Positions 15,619 through 25,605 of a DNA stretch of 64,000 bases are shown piece after piece. This DNA is from Geomicrobium halophilum. GTDB taxonomy: Bacteria > Bacillota > Bacilli > Bacillales > Marinococcaceae. Position numbers and translations under genes: made by a program. The stretch spans positions 310,001-374,000 of the forward strand of contig NZ_JACHHJ010000001.1 of assembly GCF_014207655.1 (NCBI RefSeq). Direction: 5' to 3'. Position 1 is the first letter of the stretch, and each line of letters starts with the position of its first letter. The notes beneath the pieces are model-generated. The model ran no database searches. It was not told the origin of the DNA and saw only the letters and a list, made by a program, of their open reading frames with translations.

Positions 15619-18600
15619 ATGGTAACAAAGCAAGTTGAGGATTATTTATATAATCATTCGTTTCCCATCACGGTCCAACGAGGAAAAAAGTATTATGATG
15701 AAGGGAAGATCAGAAGACTTTCGCAAAAGGGAAAAGGTGAATGGAGAGCAGTGGCCGTTGGATCAGAAGCAAATATCTATCATGTTCAATTAACAGTTCA
15801 TGAAAGGGACGGCGTACCTTTGGACTATCATTGCTCGTGCCAAGCTTTTGCTGCCTACCCTGGTTTGTGTAAACATCTGGTAGGTACGATATATGAATGG
15901 GCAGAGCATGCTGAGACCGTTTCTCAATCTTCGCATATTCAACCACCACAGGCTTCACACAGGGACACGGCTAAAGTAAACCGCTTCATTCAATCTTTTG
16001 CAGATTTGTACGAAGAATACAAAGAAGAATTACTCGAACGTGAAACTCTTCAAGTAGAGTATTTTATTCATATACGACCTGCAGGTTTTTTTGCAAACAG
16101 TGGGTTTGTAGAATTAGAGATGAAATTAGGCGGGAACCGCACATACGTCGTCAAAGATATTGATGAATGGCTCAACGCTTATGAACAGAAAAGAAGCCTT
16201 ACATTCACGAAAAATTTTACGTACGATCCGCTCGAGCATAGATTAACGCCGGAAGATGAGAAAATCATGTCTTTTCTTGGGGATCTTAAAAATATGCGTC
16301 AGGAGCCCCGTTATCGCTACTCTGGATCGAAAGAAAGGACGAAGTATATCCCTGGCCCTTCCCTTCGTCCCCTGTTGGAGCTTCTTCAATATACAAATGT
16401 CCAGATGGTGAAAAATTCAGATGAAGAACATCATAAAGGGATTGAAGTTCGCGATCGAGATTTCCCTCTTCACTTCCGTTTACAAGCAAAAGAACAGCAC
16501 TATGAGTTGGATTGGGAGAATGGATCAGAGGTCCGTTACCTCGGTGAAGATTACCGGGCGTTTGTAATTGAACATACGTTCTATATGATGAATGAGCAAG
16601 AGCAGAATATTTTTTCGCGTCTATACAAACGGATGAAACGGGAAAATGATACGCTCGTGATTCCTAAAGATTCATTTGAGATGTTTTGTTCTTATGTGTT
16701 ACCGCAAGTAAATCAACTAGCGGAAGTAAAAATCAAAGAGGAAGTAAAAGAAGAGCTAACCATCGATTCATTACGTGCTTCCCTCTACGTGGAGGAACAA
16801 GAAGGTAAATTGCTGGCAAGGACTATTTTTTCTTACGGAAGGAATCAGGTCGATCCGTATAGTGATCAGCACCTAGAAGGGCACGACAGTTATGTGATGC
16901 GTGATATCAAAAAAGAAAATGAAGTGATGGCACGAATCGAACGCATACCTTTCACGTATAATGAACAGGGCTTGATGTTAAAGGATGAGGCGGATATTGC
17001 TGCCTTCCTGATGGAGGACCTGCAGGATTTATCGAAGGTTATGGATGTGTATTTAACCGATGCAGTCCAAAGCTTTGTTTTTTCACCTAAGGATTCTCCT
17101 TCTTTAGATATTGCTGTTAATCAGAGTATGAACTGGCTCGATATCAATTTTCAGTTTGCTGAGCTGGGTCAAGAAGAGGCAGAAGCACTATTACAGGCGA
17201 TGCTAGAACGGCGGTCTTATCATCGATTGCAGTCAGGTGCGTTTATAAACTTACAAGAGGATGTTTATCAAGGGATCAGTTCAACGCTTGAGAAAATAAC
17301 CCCGCCGGGAACAACACCGACACAAGAGATGACAGCACCATTATATAAAGCTTTTCAACTTGAAGAAGATCAAACATCGGTTACATTTACAGAGCGTTTA
17401 GAGAAACTGGTTGAAGATATATCGAACCCTGAAAACTTGGAAGTTACTCCGCCGGCACACCTTGAAGGTACACTACGTGAATACCAGAAAACGGGTTTTC
17501 GTTGGCTAACGTCCCTTGCCCATTATGGATTCGGAGGAATTTTGGCTGACGAGATGGGGCTCGGAAAGACCATTCAGGCAATTTCTGTTATCGCTCATGA
17601 AGTTGAACGTAACCCCCAAACTGAAACATTGGTCGTTGCTCCAGCTTCATTGATTTACAATTGGAAAAAAGAACTGGAGCTTTATGCACCTGAGTTAAAA
17701 GTGGCGGTCATTCACGGGACGAAAACCGAAAGAGAAGGTGCCTTAGCACAAGAAGCGCATGTTTTTATTACTTCTTATCCTTCTTTACAGCGTGATGAAG
17801 CCATGTATTTCGGACGCATGTTCAACACATTGATTGTCGATGAAGCGCAATACCTAAAGAATGATCGTGCCAAAACGACACGGGCTGTTCAATCTGTACA
17901 GAAGAAACACGCTTTTGCGCTTAGCGGAACACCTGTAGAGAATCGCAGTGATGAACTTTTCTCATTATTTTCAGTAGTGATGCCTGATTTGTTCCCGGTT
18001 AAACGCAAGTTCAAGCAATTGAGCAATGACGATATTTCCAAAAGGGTGCAGCCATTTATTATGCGTAGGTTAAAGACGCAAGTGCTGGAGGAACTTCCGG
18101 AGAAGCAGGAAAATGTTCAATATACGGAACTGACACAGATGCAAAAACAGCTGTATGTAGCGCAAGTGGAACAGATTTCCAATGAATTGCAGGCATCGGT
18201 TCGTGAGCGCACCTTTTCACAAAACCGCTTTCAAATTCTCGCAGGCCTTACGCGTTTGCGCCAAATTTGCTGTCATCCGCAACTTGTTATGGATGATGCC
18301 AAGCCGGATAGCTCAGGAAAACTGGAATTTTTGAGTGAATACGTTCGTTCCGGTCTTGTGGCCGGGAGGAGAATGGTGATTTTCTCACAATTTACATCGA
18401 TGCTTTCGATTATTCGAGAACATTTCGATGAGCAAGGTTGGGAATATTATTATCTTGATGGTGGAACGCCTGTATCTGACAGGTTAAAAATTGCTGATGC
18501 CTTTAACGCTGGAGAGAAGAATTTATTTCTTATATCTTTACGGGCAGGAGGGACTGGCCTAAATCTTACAGGCGGGGATACGGTTATTCTTTATGATTTA

Positions 18601-18846
18601 TGGTGGAACCCTGCGGTTGAACAACAGGCTGCCGATCGTGTCCACCGTTTTGGACAGAAGAAGCAAGTTCAGATTGTCCGGCTTGTGACCTCAGGGACCA
18701 TTGAAGAAAAAATCATAGCTCTTCAGGAAGAGAAAAAAACACTTGTGGATGATCTCATTCAACCAGGAGAAACGTTACTAGAAACGTTGCAACCCGAAGA
18801 TATTCAATCATTGCTCGATACGAGTATGATTGAACAGGAAGGCTAG
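15619..18846 (+). CDS. SWIM zinc-finger SNF2/Rad54-family helicase
   Basis: This 1075-residue protein combines an N-terminal SWIM zinc finger (C72, C74, C84, H86 in HCSCQAFAAYPGLCKH) with a long linker region and a C-terminal SNF2 ATPase. Walker A is DEMGLGKT near residue 645 and the DEAQ box is near 741. The helicase C half contains SLRAGGTGLNLT and WWNPAVEQQAADRVHRFGQ. Such HepA/YwqA-like proteins are DNA-stimulated ATPases thought to remodel nucleic acid-protein complexes or RNA polymerase. The ATG has AAGAGGGAAG upstream. It stands alone between terminators. Confidence 0.92.
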   Translation: MVTKQVEDYLYNHSFPITVQRGKKYYDEGKIRRLSQKGKGEWRAVAVGSEANIYHVQLTVHERDGVPLDYHCSCQAFAAYPGLCKHLVGTIYEWAEHAETVSQSSHIQPPQASHRDTAKVNRFIQSFADLYEEYKEELLERETLQVEYFIHIRPAGFFANSGFVELEMKLGGNRTYVVKDIDEWLNAYEQKRSLTFTKNFTYDPLEHRLTPEDEKIMSFLGDLKNMRQEPRYRYSGSKERTKYIPGPSLRPLLELLQYTNVQMVKNSDEEHHKGIEVRDRDFPLHFRLQAKEQHYELDWENGSEVRYLGEDYRAFVIEHTFYMMNEQEQNIFSRLYKRMKRENDTLVIPKDSFEMFCSYVLPQVNQLAEVKIKEEVKEELTIDSLRASLYVEEQEGKLLARTIFSYGRNQVDPYSDQHLEGHDSYVMRDIKKENEVMARIERIPFTYNEQGLMLKDEADIAAFLMEDLQDLSKVMDVYLTDAVQSFVFSPKDSPSLDIAVNQSMNWLDINFQFAELGQEEAEALLQAMLERRSYHRLQSGAFINLQEDVYQGISSTLEKITPPGTTPTQEMTAPLYKAFQLEEDQTSVTFTERLEKLVEDISNPENLEVTPPAHLEGTLREYQKTGFRWLTSLAHYGFGGILADEMGLGKTIQAISVIAHEVERNPQTETLVVAPASLIYNWKKELELYAPELKVAVIHGTKTEREGALAQEAHVFITSYPSLQRDEAMYFGRMFNTLIVDEAQYLKNDRAKTTRAVQSVQKKHAFALSGTPVENRSDELFSLFSVVMPDLFPVKRKFKQLSNDDISKRVQPFIMRRLKTQVLEELPEKQENVQYTELTQMQKQLYVAQVEQISNELQASVRERTFSQNRFQILAGLTRLRQICCHPQLVMDDAKPDSSGKLEFLSEYVRSGLVAGRRMVIFSQFTSMLSIIREHFDEQGWEYYYLDGGTPVSDRLKIADAFNAGEKNLFLISLRAGGTGLNLTGGDTVILYDLWWNPAVEQQAADRVHRFGQKKQVQIVRLVTSGTIEEKIIALQEEKKTLVDDLIQPGETLLETLQPEDIQSLLDTSMIEQEG

Positions 18847-19118
18847 TCACGGGTGCGATACTCGTGACCACAGCCTTAAGAAGTTGTTGTTTAAAAACCG
18901 AAGGAAAACTTCATTGAAGAAGAAAGAAAATTTTTTCATTGCAAAACGAAAGGGTCCCTTATTGTCTGCTCGCCAGAAAAGATCTTGTGCAAGGGTTAAG
19001 TCTTCTTGAACTCCAAATTTCTTTTTTGGATTTTTTGAGGTGGAATGAAATAAAATCGTTTACATATTTAAGAAAAAGGGAAATTTTTAACAGCACATTA
19101 TAATATCATAATAGAGCA
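18847..19118. other. Gene-free stretch after the SNF2 gene
   Basis: I see no ORF with a ribosome-binding site. The sequence is AT-rich and has a short CCAAATTT-TTTTTTGGA dyad near 19012-19031. It ends at a dispersed repeat copy. Confidence 0.4.
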
Positions 19119-19268
19119 TGTTCAAAAAGAAGGATAAAAACTAACATGACGCTTCACTGAGCATGATATGCCAGGGTTAATGTCACAATTCTTCACGGAA
19201 AAACGCCGGGTAGGCCGAGGAGACGCGGTTTCGGGCATCCTGTTTGTAATCACGAAAGCTTTTGAACA
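19119..19268. repeat. TGTTCAAAAAG-ended dispersed repeat, copy C (complete)
   Basis: The 150-base element has clear inverted ends, TGTTCAAAAAG and CTTTTGAACA. Its right half contains GCCGAGGAGACGCGG and GGGCATCCTGTTTGTAATCA, which recurs at 20340-20400 and at 50450-50520. No coding capacity is seen. Confidence 0.65.
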
Positions 19269-19306
19269 TCCTCTAATAGTGATGAAGAGGAGGGAGAGGT
19301 GAGTGA

Positions 19307-20281
19307 ATGGCTAAGTTGATGGCGACGATTTTGATACTATTGAGTACCTTGATTCCACTGATGGGTTGTTTCGATACTTCTGGTGATGAAGTAGAGGGAG
19401 AATTAGAAGGGCCAGACTCTGAAGAAGCGCAAAGAACAGAGGAGGGCGCTGAACAAGAAGAGAAACACGCACGTGATCATGGGGACCTTGAATCATTTGT
19501 ATTTAGTTTTTTGGAAGCCATCAATCGAGGCGATGAAAATGAAGTTGAGCTTATGGTTCGTTTTGAGAATGGTGAGGAAGAAAGCCCAGCTGATTCTGTT
19601 ATCGCTGAATTTGTAAATTTTAGCATGGATACGGCCAATGTACATGTTTTGGAAGGGGAACAGGCACGAGCAACCACTTCGAAGTATTTTGATGACATGG
19701 AGCAATATGAAGCAGAAATTGTAAGTATCCTTATTGCAGGTAGATATGAGGGAGACGGTGCAGAGAAGTATGGAAACAGCAGTATGATGATCCGTAATGA
19801 TCTATTAGTTCGGGAACAGGAAGACAATTGGGAGGTCGTCGGCAGTTTCACCCATACCCCGTTATCCGTAGAACAGATAGCCGCGAATCAGGGAGGGTTA
19901 TTGTTTACTCCAGAAGCATTTATTTCAGAATACTACAACCAACTAGAAAATAAAGAACATGACGAACTATTCAACAAATTTTCAGATACATATCACACAT
20001 ATCAAGAAGATGGATTGCAAACGGATGCTGAAAAGTTCGTGGAAAAATTAACGAAGAGGGAAACGGAATTACAGGATATACGGGTCATCATGGGGGATTT
20101 ATATAATGAAGAAATTCAAGAAGTCATACCAGAACTTCTACCCTATACAACCGAAAAAGATGATTATATTGTTCGTGTTCAATATCGATTGAACCAAGGG
20201 GGCCCACCATATACAGAAGATATACTGGTTTCTGAGATCAATGGCGAGTGGCAAATATCCACGATCCACCGTTATGATTAA
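19307..20281 (+). CDS. Acidic lipoprotein with two NTF2-like halves
   Basis: The signal peptide ends in the lipobox LMGC (Cys 21), followed by an acidic linker rich in Glu to about residue 60. The rest falls into two alpha-beta parts (about 62-190 and 200-324), each starting with a helix of the type FVFSFLEAINRGDENEVELM or FISEYYNQLENKEHDELFNK and ending in a WxVVGSF or WQISTIHR strand. This is the pattern of NTF2/SnoaL-like folds in Bacillus lipoproteins. No function can be assigned. It sits between two copies of a dispersed repeat. Confidence 0.65.
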   Translation: MAKLMATILILLSTLIPLMGCFDTSGDEVEGELEGPDSEEAQRTEEGAEQEEKHARDHGDLESFVFSFLEAINRGDENEVELMVRFENGEEESPADSVIAEFVNFSMDTANVHVLEGEQARATTSKYFDDMEQYEAEIVSILIAGRYEGDGAEKYGNSSMMIRNDLLVREQEDNWEVVGSFTHTPLSVEQIAANQGGLLFTPEAFISEYYNQLENKEHDELFNKFSDTYHTYQEDGLQTDAEKFVEKLTKRETELQDIRVIMGDLYNEEIQEVIPELLPYTTEKDDYIVRVQYRLNQGGPPYTEDILVSEINGEWQISTIHRYD

Positions 20282-20334
20282 AAGATTCCTATAGAATAGC
20301 GTGGGGAGAAAGTATGAACATAAAAGAGCTTGAT

Positions 20335-20446
20335 CAAAAAAGAGCCGAGGAGGTCGAGAGGATGCAGCTTCGAGCATCCTGCTGTAGCCACGAAGGCACT
20401 TCTCACGAAGGGAAAAGTGGGTTTCTTTCCGAGAAGAGGAACGTAA
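20335..20446. repeat. Dispersed repeat, partial copy D
   Basis: GCCGAGGAGGTCGAGAGG is followed by CTTCGAGCATCCTGCTGTAG and CACGAAGGCACTTCTCACGA, shared with copies C and F. The TGTTCAAAAAG ends are not visible. It abuts a gene fragment. Confidence 0.55.
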
Positions 20447-20590
20447 GCTGGCATCGCATTAATTCTTGCTCTCACCGGTCATTTTAGCCCATTTGTTCAT
20501 CCAGCCGTATTTTCGTTAGGATTCATTGTGTTGCTGTTCTATATAGATGAATCTAAAGGATTTCAAGCATATCTGTCGAACCTTTTTTAA
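20447..20590 (+). pseudogene. C-terminal fragment of a membrane protein
   Basis: An open frame without a start reads AGIALILALTGHFSPFVHPA, then a hydrophobic FSLGFIVLLFYIDESKGFQA, and stops. It looks like the last one or two membrane helices and tail of a transporter. The join to repeat copy D at its upstream side suggests that the rest was removed by recombination at the repeat. The family is not identified. Confidence 0.35.
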
Positions 20591-20876
20591 GTTAAGAGGC
20601 AGATCGCAAAAGAAAGTCACAATCCAAAAGAAAGATCTAGATCCAGCCATTCATGGGGTTGGGGAGTGATAAGTATGACCAAGAAACAAAGTGTTGCTTT
20701 GATCAAAATTTGGTGATCAACAAAATCTGAGTACTATATAAGTGGTAAAAAAGGATTTTAAGTCATTCAATTCGCAGTCTTATAGGGAACCCTAATCTGT
20801 TTTCCTGGAGGATTAACGCTCGGACTATCTCCGGGTCGACCTACAAATAAGTATACATCAATGGAGGGGATATACT
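20591..20876. other. Intergenic stretch before the transglutaminase-like gene
   Basis: I find no convincing ORF or RNA. CGCTCGGACTATCTCCGGGT near 20818 can form a small stem. The ribosome-binding site GGAGGGG of the next gene lies at the end. Confidence 0.35.
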
Positions 20877-21485
20877 ATGAATATGGTTTGTGAGTCTGAG
20901 GAAATGAGTGTCTATTTACTTGACTCCAATGAGGTTAACTACTCTCAATCGATCATTCAGGATAAAATTGCTGAACTTTTTGATCGTTCTCAAACAGAAG
21001 TAGAGAAAGCCAAGATTGCTTATGAATTCGTCAGAGATGAAATCCATCATTCATGGGATATTCAAGGAACCAGGGTGACTTGTGAAGCTTCAGATACCTT
21101 GGCTTATAAAGAAGGGATTTGTTATGCAAAATCCCATTTACTTGCTGCTTTATTACGTTCGCAAAATATCCCAACGGGATTTTGTTATCAACGCTTAATG
21201 CTCTTTGATACACCGGAAAAGGGTTATTGTATCCATGCTCTAAATGCCATTTTTCTAAAAATGCTTAATAAATGGATTCGAGTAGATGCTCGTGGAAATA
21301 AAAAAGGGATTGATGCTCAATTTTCAACTACTAAAGAATTGTTAGCTTTTAGGACAGATGAAGATAAAGACGAAAAAGATTACCCGCTCATTTACGCAAA
21401 ACCACACCCAGAAACACTTGCCGTTTTAAAAGAGCATACAGATGCGGTCGAAATGTATAAGCATCATTTGCCAGAATATTTATAG
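20877..21485 (+). CDS. Transglutaminase-like (cysteine protease fold) protein
   Basis: The 202-residue protein is a single transglutaminase-like domain. The presumed triad is visible as Cys 82 in EGICYAKSHLLAALLR, His 120 in CIHALNAIFL and Asp 137 in WIRVDARG. Bacterial members of this superfamily are mostly proteases or unknown. There is no signal peptide, so it is cytoplasmic. GGAGGGG precedes the ATG by six bases. It opens an AT-rich accessory patch with the GIY-YIG gene and an intron relic, which hints at recent acquisition. Confidence 0.8.
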   Translation: MNMVCESEEMSVYLLDSNEVNYSQSIIQDKIAELFDRSQTEVEKAKIAYEFVRDEIHHSWDIQGTRVTCEASDTLAYKEGICYAKSHLLAALLRSQNIPTGFCYQRLMLFDTPEKGYCIHALNAIFLKMLNKWIRVDARGNKKGIDAQFSTTKELLAFRTDEDKDEKDYPLIYAKPHPETLAVLKEHTDAVEMYKHHLPEYL

Positions 21486-21556
21486 ATGTTCTGTTAATGG
21501 GTGCAACAATGTAATAAATGCGCCCGATCTTTTGGAAATTCCATATTGTGGAATAA

Positions 21557-21877
<321 letters not shown>

Positions 21878-21919
21878 GTGATCCGTATTACATAAAAGGA
21901 GCGTTTTTTACAATCATAG

Positions 21920-22370
21920 CTATGGGGTCCTCCCCTTCGGTCTGCTCATTATGCGATGGCGATGGCAAGAATCCAAACATTGATCAATACCGCCCAGTGC
22001 CATTTTGTGGTGGATATTGATATCAAAAGTTTCTTTGACCATATTAACCATACGTTACTCATTAAGCAACTATGGAATATGGGCGTGCGAGATCGAACAG
22101 TCTTGGTGTGCATTTCGGAAATGCTCAAAGCGGAAATTGACGGAGAAGGTAAACCCACCCGAGGCGTACAGCAAGGCAGTTATGCGAATCTTTGCATAAG
22201 GGAGAGCCCTAAGTCCATTAATTTCCAGTATTCACCTACATTAGTTGGATGATTTGATGAAGGAACGCGGGCATCACATCGTTCGGTCTGCGGATGATTT
22301 CGTCATTATAGGGCGCAAATCTGAGCGCGAGAATGGTCTTACGGATAAAATCCATTATAGAGTTGGCTGA
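21920..22370 (+). pseudogene. Decayed group II intron reverse transcriptase
   Basis: A frame reading LRSAHYAMAMARIQTLIN and then FVVDIDIKSFFDHINHTLL matches the conserved RT2-RT3 region of group II intron-encoded proteins, including the first catalytic aspartates. It continues to GKPTRGVQQGS (RT4) and then shifts frame. A second frame from 22257 carries ERGHHIVRSADDFVIIGRKS, the YADD box with Tyr changed to Ser. Everything upstream and the maturase and HNH domains are missing. No intact intron RNA domain was recognised. Confidence 0.8.
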
Positions 22371-22512
22371 AATGGTCATATATTTTGCGAATCGTTGCCG
22401 TCCCCCAATAGGTTTGTTCAAAATGATTAGATATGGTTTCAACCAATTCTCCTACTTGAACAGCTACGGTTTCCATGTCTTCTTGTAATTCATCGAGAAC
22501 AAACAATTCCAT
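22339..22512 (-). CDS. Small ORF, unknown
   Basis: A 57-codon minus-strand frame starts at ATG 22512 (MELFVLDELQEDMETVAVQV) and has a protein-like composition, with a helical acidic N-terminal part followed by HFEQTYWGTATIRKIYDHFS. No good ribosome-binding site is seen. An adjacent upstream in-frame piece (22531-22650) ends in VQALLGVAE. It may be the end of a broken gene and not a real small protein. Confidence 0.3.
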   Translation of the reverse strand: MELFVLDELQEDMETVAVQVGELVETISNHFEQTYWGTATIRKIYDHFSQLYNGFYP

Positions 22513-22755
22513 AACACCAATAACAAGGGGTTATTCAGCAACCCCTAATAAAGCTTGGACACTTTTTCCATAAAAATAGAAGAACGATGTTTCATTCGAA
22601 TTTACTAAAAGCAGTGTGCCCAACGGTAGGGGTACATTGCTTTTTGCTTTTTAAAAGGCCCTCAATCCAATTCGTGCTTTGTAGCCCTTCCTATAAATTA
22701 AAAAGAACAGGATATTCGTTGACTCATTCTAACTAAACGATTTTCTCAATAAGCA
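22513..22755. other. Gene debris before the iron transporter
   Basis: On the minus strand, 22531-22650 reads VPLPLGTLLLVNSNETSFFY and then YGKSVQALLGVAE before a stop. It is open upstream only to about 22650. This is probably a fragment of a lost gene. Nothing else is recognised. Confidence 0.3.
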
Positions 22756-22818
22756 TTGACGCAGCGGTTAAAGGTGATATAATCATAATTGGTATAGTTG
22801 ATAATGATTTTCATTTGC
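22756..22818 (+). promoter_or_regulatory. Promoter with Fur box for siderophore uptake operon
   Basis: TTGACG (22756-22761), a 16-base spacer and TATAAT (22778-22783) form a strong promoter. GATAATGATTTTCATTTGC at 22800-22818 matches the Fur-box consensus GATAATGATAATCATTATC in most positions and would cover the transcription start. Iron-dependent repression by Fur is therefore expected. Confidence 0.8.
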
Positions 22819-22902
22819 GTTGAATAGTTCGTTCGCAACAGCTAACCTTACCCTTGAAGAGGAGGGGGGGCGGACAAAGGGCTGCTGCCATTTTGAACCA
22901 TT

Positions 22903-23856
22903 ATGAAAATAAAATACTTATTGCCGCTACTCATTATACTATCGATTTCATCTTTATTCGTCGGTGTACAAGAGATTTCCCCATTAGACATTTTTAATCT
23001 CAACGACGAACAGGTTCAGACCATTCTTATCAGTCGGGTCCCACGATTGATCAGTATCATCATTGTTGGTGTAAGCTTGAGTGTATGTGGATTGATTATG
23101 CAGCAGCTCACCCAGAACAAATTCGTCTCTCCAACGACTGCGGGGACGATGGATTGGGCGCGCCTTGGAATTCTTGTGGCTATCCTCGTTTTTTCGCAGG
23201 CGAGTACGTTAGAGCGTATGTTTGTTGCTTTCTTATTTGCACTCGGTGGTACATTTCTATTTATGAAAATCCTGGAGCGGATCCGGTATAAAAACGTGAT
23301 TTTTGTCCCGCTTGTAGGCTTGATGTTAGGGAGTGTTGTTGAGGCCATTACAACGTTTTATGCCTATCAATACGATCTGATGCAAAGCTTATCTTCTTGG
23401 ATGCAAGGGAGCTTTTCACTCGTAGTTAGAGGGAATTATGAAATTTTATATATCGGTCTACCGCTTGTTATTATTGCTTTTTTGTTTGCCAATCGCTTTA
23501 CAGTTGCTGGTATGGGCAGAGACTTTTCAGCAAATCTAGGCTTAAATTATCAACGAGTCATGAATACTGGACTGTTCATTGTGGCTATCATTACTGCAAC
23601 CATCGTGGTGACGATTGGATCGATTCCCTTCTTGGGGCTTATTATTCCAAACATCGTATCGATCATGGTCGGCGATAATCTCAAGAATACCCTTCCGCAC
23701 ACCGCTTTATTCGGAGCGATATTCTTATTAGCTTGTGATATATTAGGTCGAATTGTGATCTATCCTTATGAGATCCCAATCGGACTGATGGTGGGTATCA
23801 TCGGAAGTGCCATCTTTCTCTATCTTCTCTTAAGGAGAAACTCTCATGCAGCCTAG
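22903..23856 (+). CDS. Iron-siderophore ABC transporter permease (YclN-like)
   Basis: This FecCD-family permease (317 residues, about nine membrane segments) has the LISIIIVGVSLSVCGLIMQ opening and the conserved coupling region GMGRDFSANLGLNYQRV and IPFLGLIIPNIVSIMVGDN. By gene order (permease, permease, ATPase) it corresponds to YclN of the B. subtilis petrobactin importer. The ATG at 22903 has only a weak ribosome-binding site. Its end overlaps the next gene by 11 bases. The Fur box upstream supports iron uptake. Confidence 0.9.
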   Translation: MKIKYLLPLLIILSISSLFVGVQEISPLDIFNLNDEQVQTILISRVPRLISIIIVGVSLSVCGLIMQQLTQNKFVSPTTAGTMDWARLGILVAILVFSQASTLERMFVAFLFALGGTFLFMKILERIRYKNVIFVPLVGLMLGSVVEAITTFYAYQYDLMQSLSSWMQGSFSLVVRGNYEILYIGLPLVIIAFLFANRFTVAGMGRDFSANLGLNYQRVMNTGLFIVAIITATIVVTIGSIPFLGLIIPNIVSIMVGDNLKNTLPHTALFGAIFLLACDILGRIVIYPYEIPIGLMVGIIGSAIFLYLLLRRNSHAA

Positions 23857-24796
23857 ATGGATATTTACATTACTTATTGCAGCCTCAGTTGGATTGACCG
23901 TCACGTTTATGTTTATAGGCCTTACCCCGGAGGGGTGGGATTACGCACTTCCGAGGAGAGGGCGGAGTGTTGTTGCGATCATCATTGTTGGTGGTTCCAT
24001 TGCATTTTCGACAATGATTTTTCAAACCATCACCAATAACCGCATATTAACACCAAGCATTATTGGCCTTGATAATCTTTATATACTCGTACAAACAACA
24101 TTGATTTTCATTTTTGGTACGGCTGGGCTTGTTACTTTCAGTCAGGAAGCGAACTTTCTCGTGTCCATTGTTTTTATGGTGTTGTTTGCACTGTTACTTT
24201 ACGTATTATTATTTAGGGGCGGGCAACAAGATTTGTACTTTCTTCTGCTCGTCGGGATCGTTTTTGGCACGTTGTTTTCAAGTTTTTCTACATTTATGCA
24301 AGTACTTATTGATCCGAATGAGTATTTATCGGTTCAAAACCAGATGTTTGCAAGCTTTAGTAATATTAATGTAGATTTGTTATGGATGGCAATTGTTATT
24401 GTCATACTTACGCTGATTTATGTATGGCCATATCTGAAATATCTTGATGCGCTTTCACTTGGGAGAGACCAGGCTATTAACCTTGGTATCCCTTATGATC
24501 GTGTCATTCGCAGATTTCTGATTGTGATCGCTATTTTAGTATCGGTATCAACGTCCCTTGTTGGTCCGATTATGTTCCTTGGTCTGCTCGTTGTAAATGT
24601 GGCACGTGAACTCGTGGTATCATTTAAACATACACAACTGATCGGCGCCTCCGTTCTTGTCAGCATCGTTATGCTCATTGGTGGAACCCTGGTGGTTGAA
24701 CGAGTGTTTGAATATGCTGCACCGCTAAGTGTAATCATCAACTTTATTGGGGGCACTTACTTTATTTATCTACTCTTAAGGGGGACAAAACGCTAA
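23846..24796 (+). CDS. Iron-siderophore ABC transporter permease (YclO-like)
   Basis: This is the second FecCD-type permease subunit, 316 residues. It has the RSVVAIIIVGGSIAFSTMIFQ start region, the coupling loop ALSLGRDQAINLGIPYDRV and VGPIMFLGLLVVNVARELV. It pairs with the preceding permease to form the membrane channel. Start and stop overlap both neighbours, so translation is coupled along the operon. Confidence 0.9.
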   Translation: MQPRWIFTLLIAASVGLTVTFMFIGLTPEGWDYALPRRGRSVVAIIIVGGSIAFSTMIFQTITNNRILTPSIIGLDNLYILVQTTLIFIFGTAGLVTFSQEANFLVSIVFMVLFALLLYVLLFRGGQQDLYFLLLVGIVFGTLFSSFSTFMQVLIDPNEYLSVQNQMFASFSNINVDLLWMAIVIVILTLIYVWPYLKYLDALSLGRDQAINLGIPYDRVIRRFLIVIAILVSVSTSLVGPIMFLGLLVVNVARELVVSFKHTQLIGASVLVSIVMLIGGTLVVERVFEYAAPLSVIINFIGGTYFIYLLLRGTKR

Positions 24797-25605
24797 TGGC
24801 TATGAAAATGTTGGAAGTTGAGCAACCCGCCGTCCAAACGGAATCTGTCCTTGAAGCAAATAACCTAACAAAAATTTACGATGGAAAAACAGTCGTTGAT
24901 GATGTATCGGTATCGGTGAAGAAAGGGACAATTACTTCTTTCATTGGACCAAACGGGGCAGGGAAAAGTACGCTTATCTCAATGATCAGCCGCCTGATTA
25001 AAAAAGATGAGGGGAAGGTATTTTTCGAAGGAAAAGAAATCGATAACTATAAAAGCAATGAACTTGCTAAAAAAGTATCGATCTTAAAACAATCCAACAA
25101 TATTAATATTCGTTTAACGATTCGAGAGCTCGTTAGCTTTGGACGTTTTCCTTATTCACAAAATCGGCTTACGAAAGAAGATTGGTCATTTGTGGATGAT
25201 GCCATTGATTATATGTCTTTACGTGATATTCAAGATAAATATTTAGATCAATTAAGTGGTGGACAGCGGCAAAGAGCCTACATTGCAATGGTTCTTGCCC
25301 AAGATACTGATTATATTATTTTAGATGAACCATTGAATAACCTGGATATGAAGCATTCTGTACAGATTATGAAAACGTTAAGAAGTCTCGTTGATGATTT
25401 GGGTAAGACGATTATGATCGTTGTTCATGACATTAACTTTGCCTCCTGTTACTCCGATGATATCGTCGCTATGAAAGATGGGCGCGTTGTGGAAAAAGGG
25501 CGTTGCCACGAAATCATTAATCCAACATCACTGCGCAATATTTATGACATGGATATCGATATTGAAGAAGTGAACTGCAATAGAATTTGTGTTTACTTTA
25601 CTTAG
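24796..25605 (+). CDS. Iron-siderophore ABC transporter ATPase (YclP-like)
   Basis: The 269-residue ATPase has Walker [10 protein letters not shown], the signature LSGGQRQRAYIA, Walker B YIILDEP and the switch HD in VVHDINFAS. Compared with YclP it carries a short N-terminal extension of about 18 residues (MAMKMLEVEQPAVQTESV), and an ATG two codons in is also possible. It overlaps the permease stop by one base (TAATG). The fourth gene of such operons, the lipoprotein that binds the siderophore, is not found downstream, where an IS3 relic is present instead. Confidence 0.92.
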   Translation: MAMKMLEVEQPAVQTESVLEANNLTKIYDGKTVVDDVSVSVKKGTITSFIGPNGAGKSTLISMISRLIKKDEGKVFFEGKEIDNYKSNELAKKVSILKQSNNINIRLTIRELVSFGRFPYSQNRLTKEDWSFVDDAIDYMSLRDIQDKYLDQLSGGQRQRAYIAMVLAQDTDYIILDEPLNNLDMKHSVQIMKTLRSLVDDLGKTIMIVVHDINFASCYSDDIVAMKDGRVVEKGRCHEIINPTSLRNIYDMDIDIEEVNCNRICVYFT

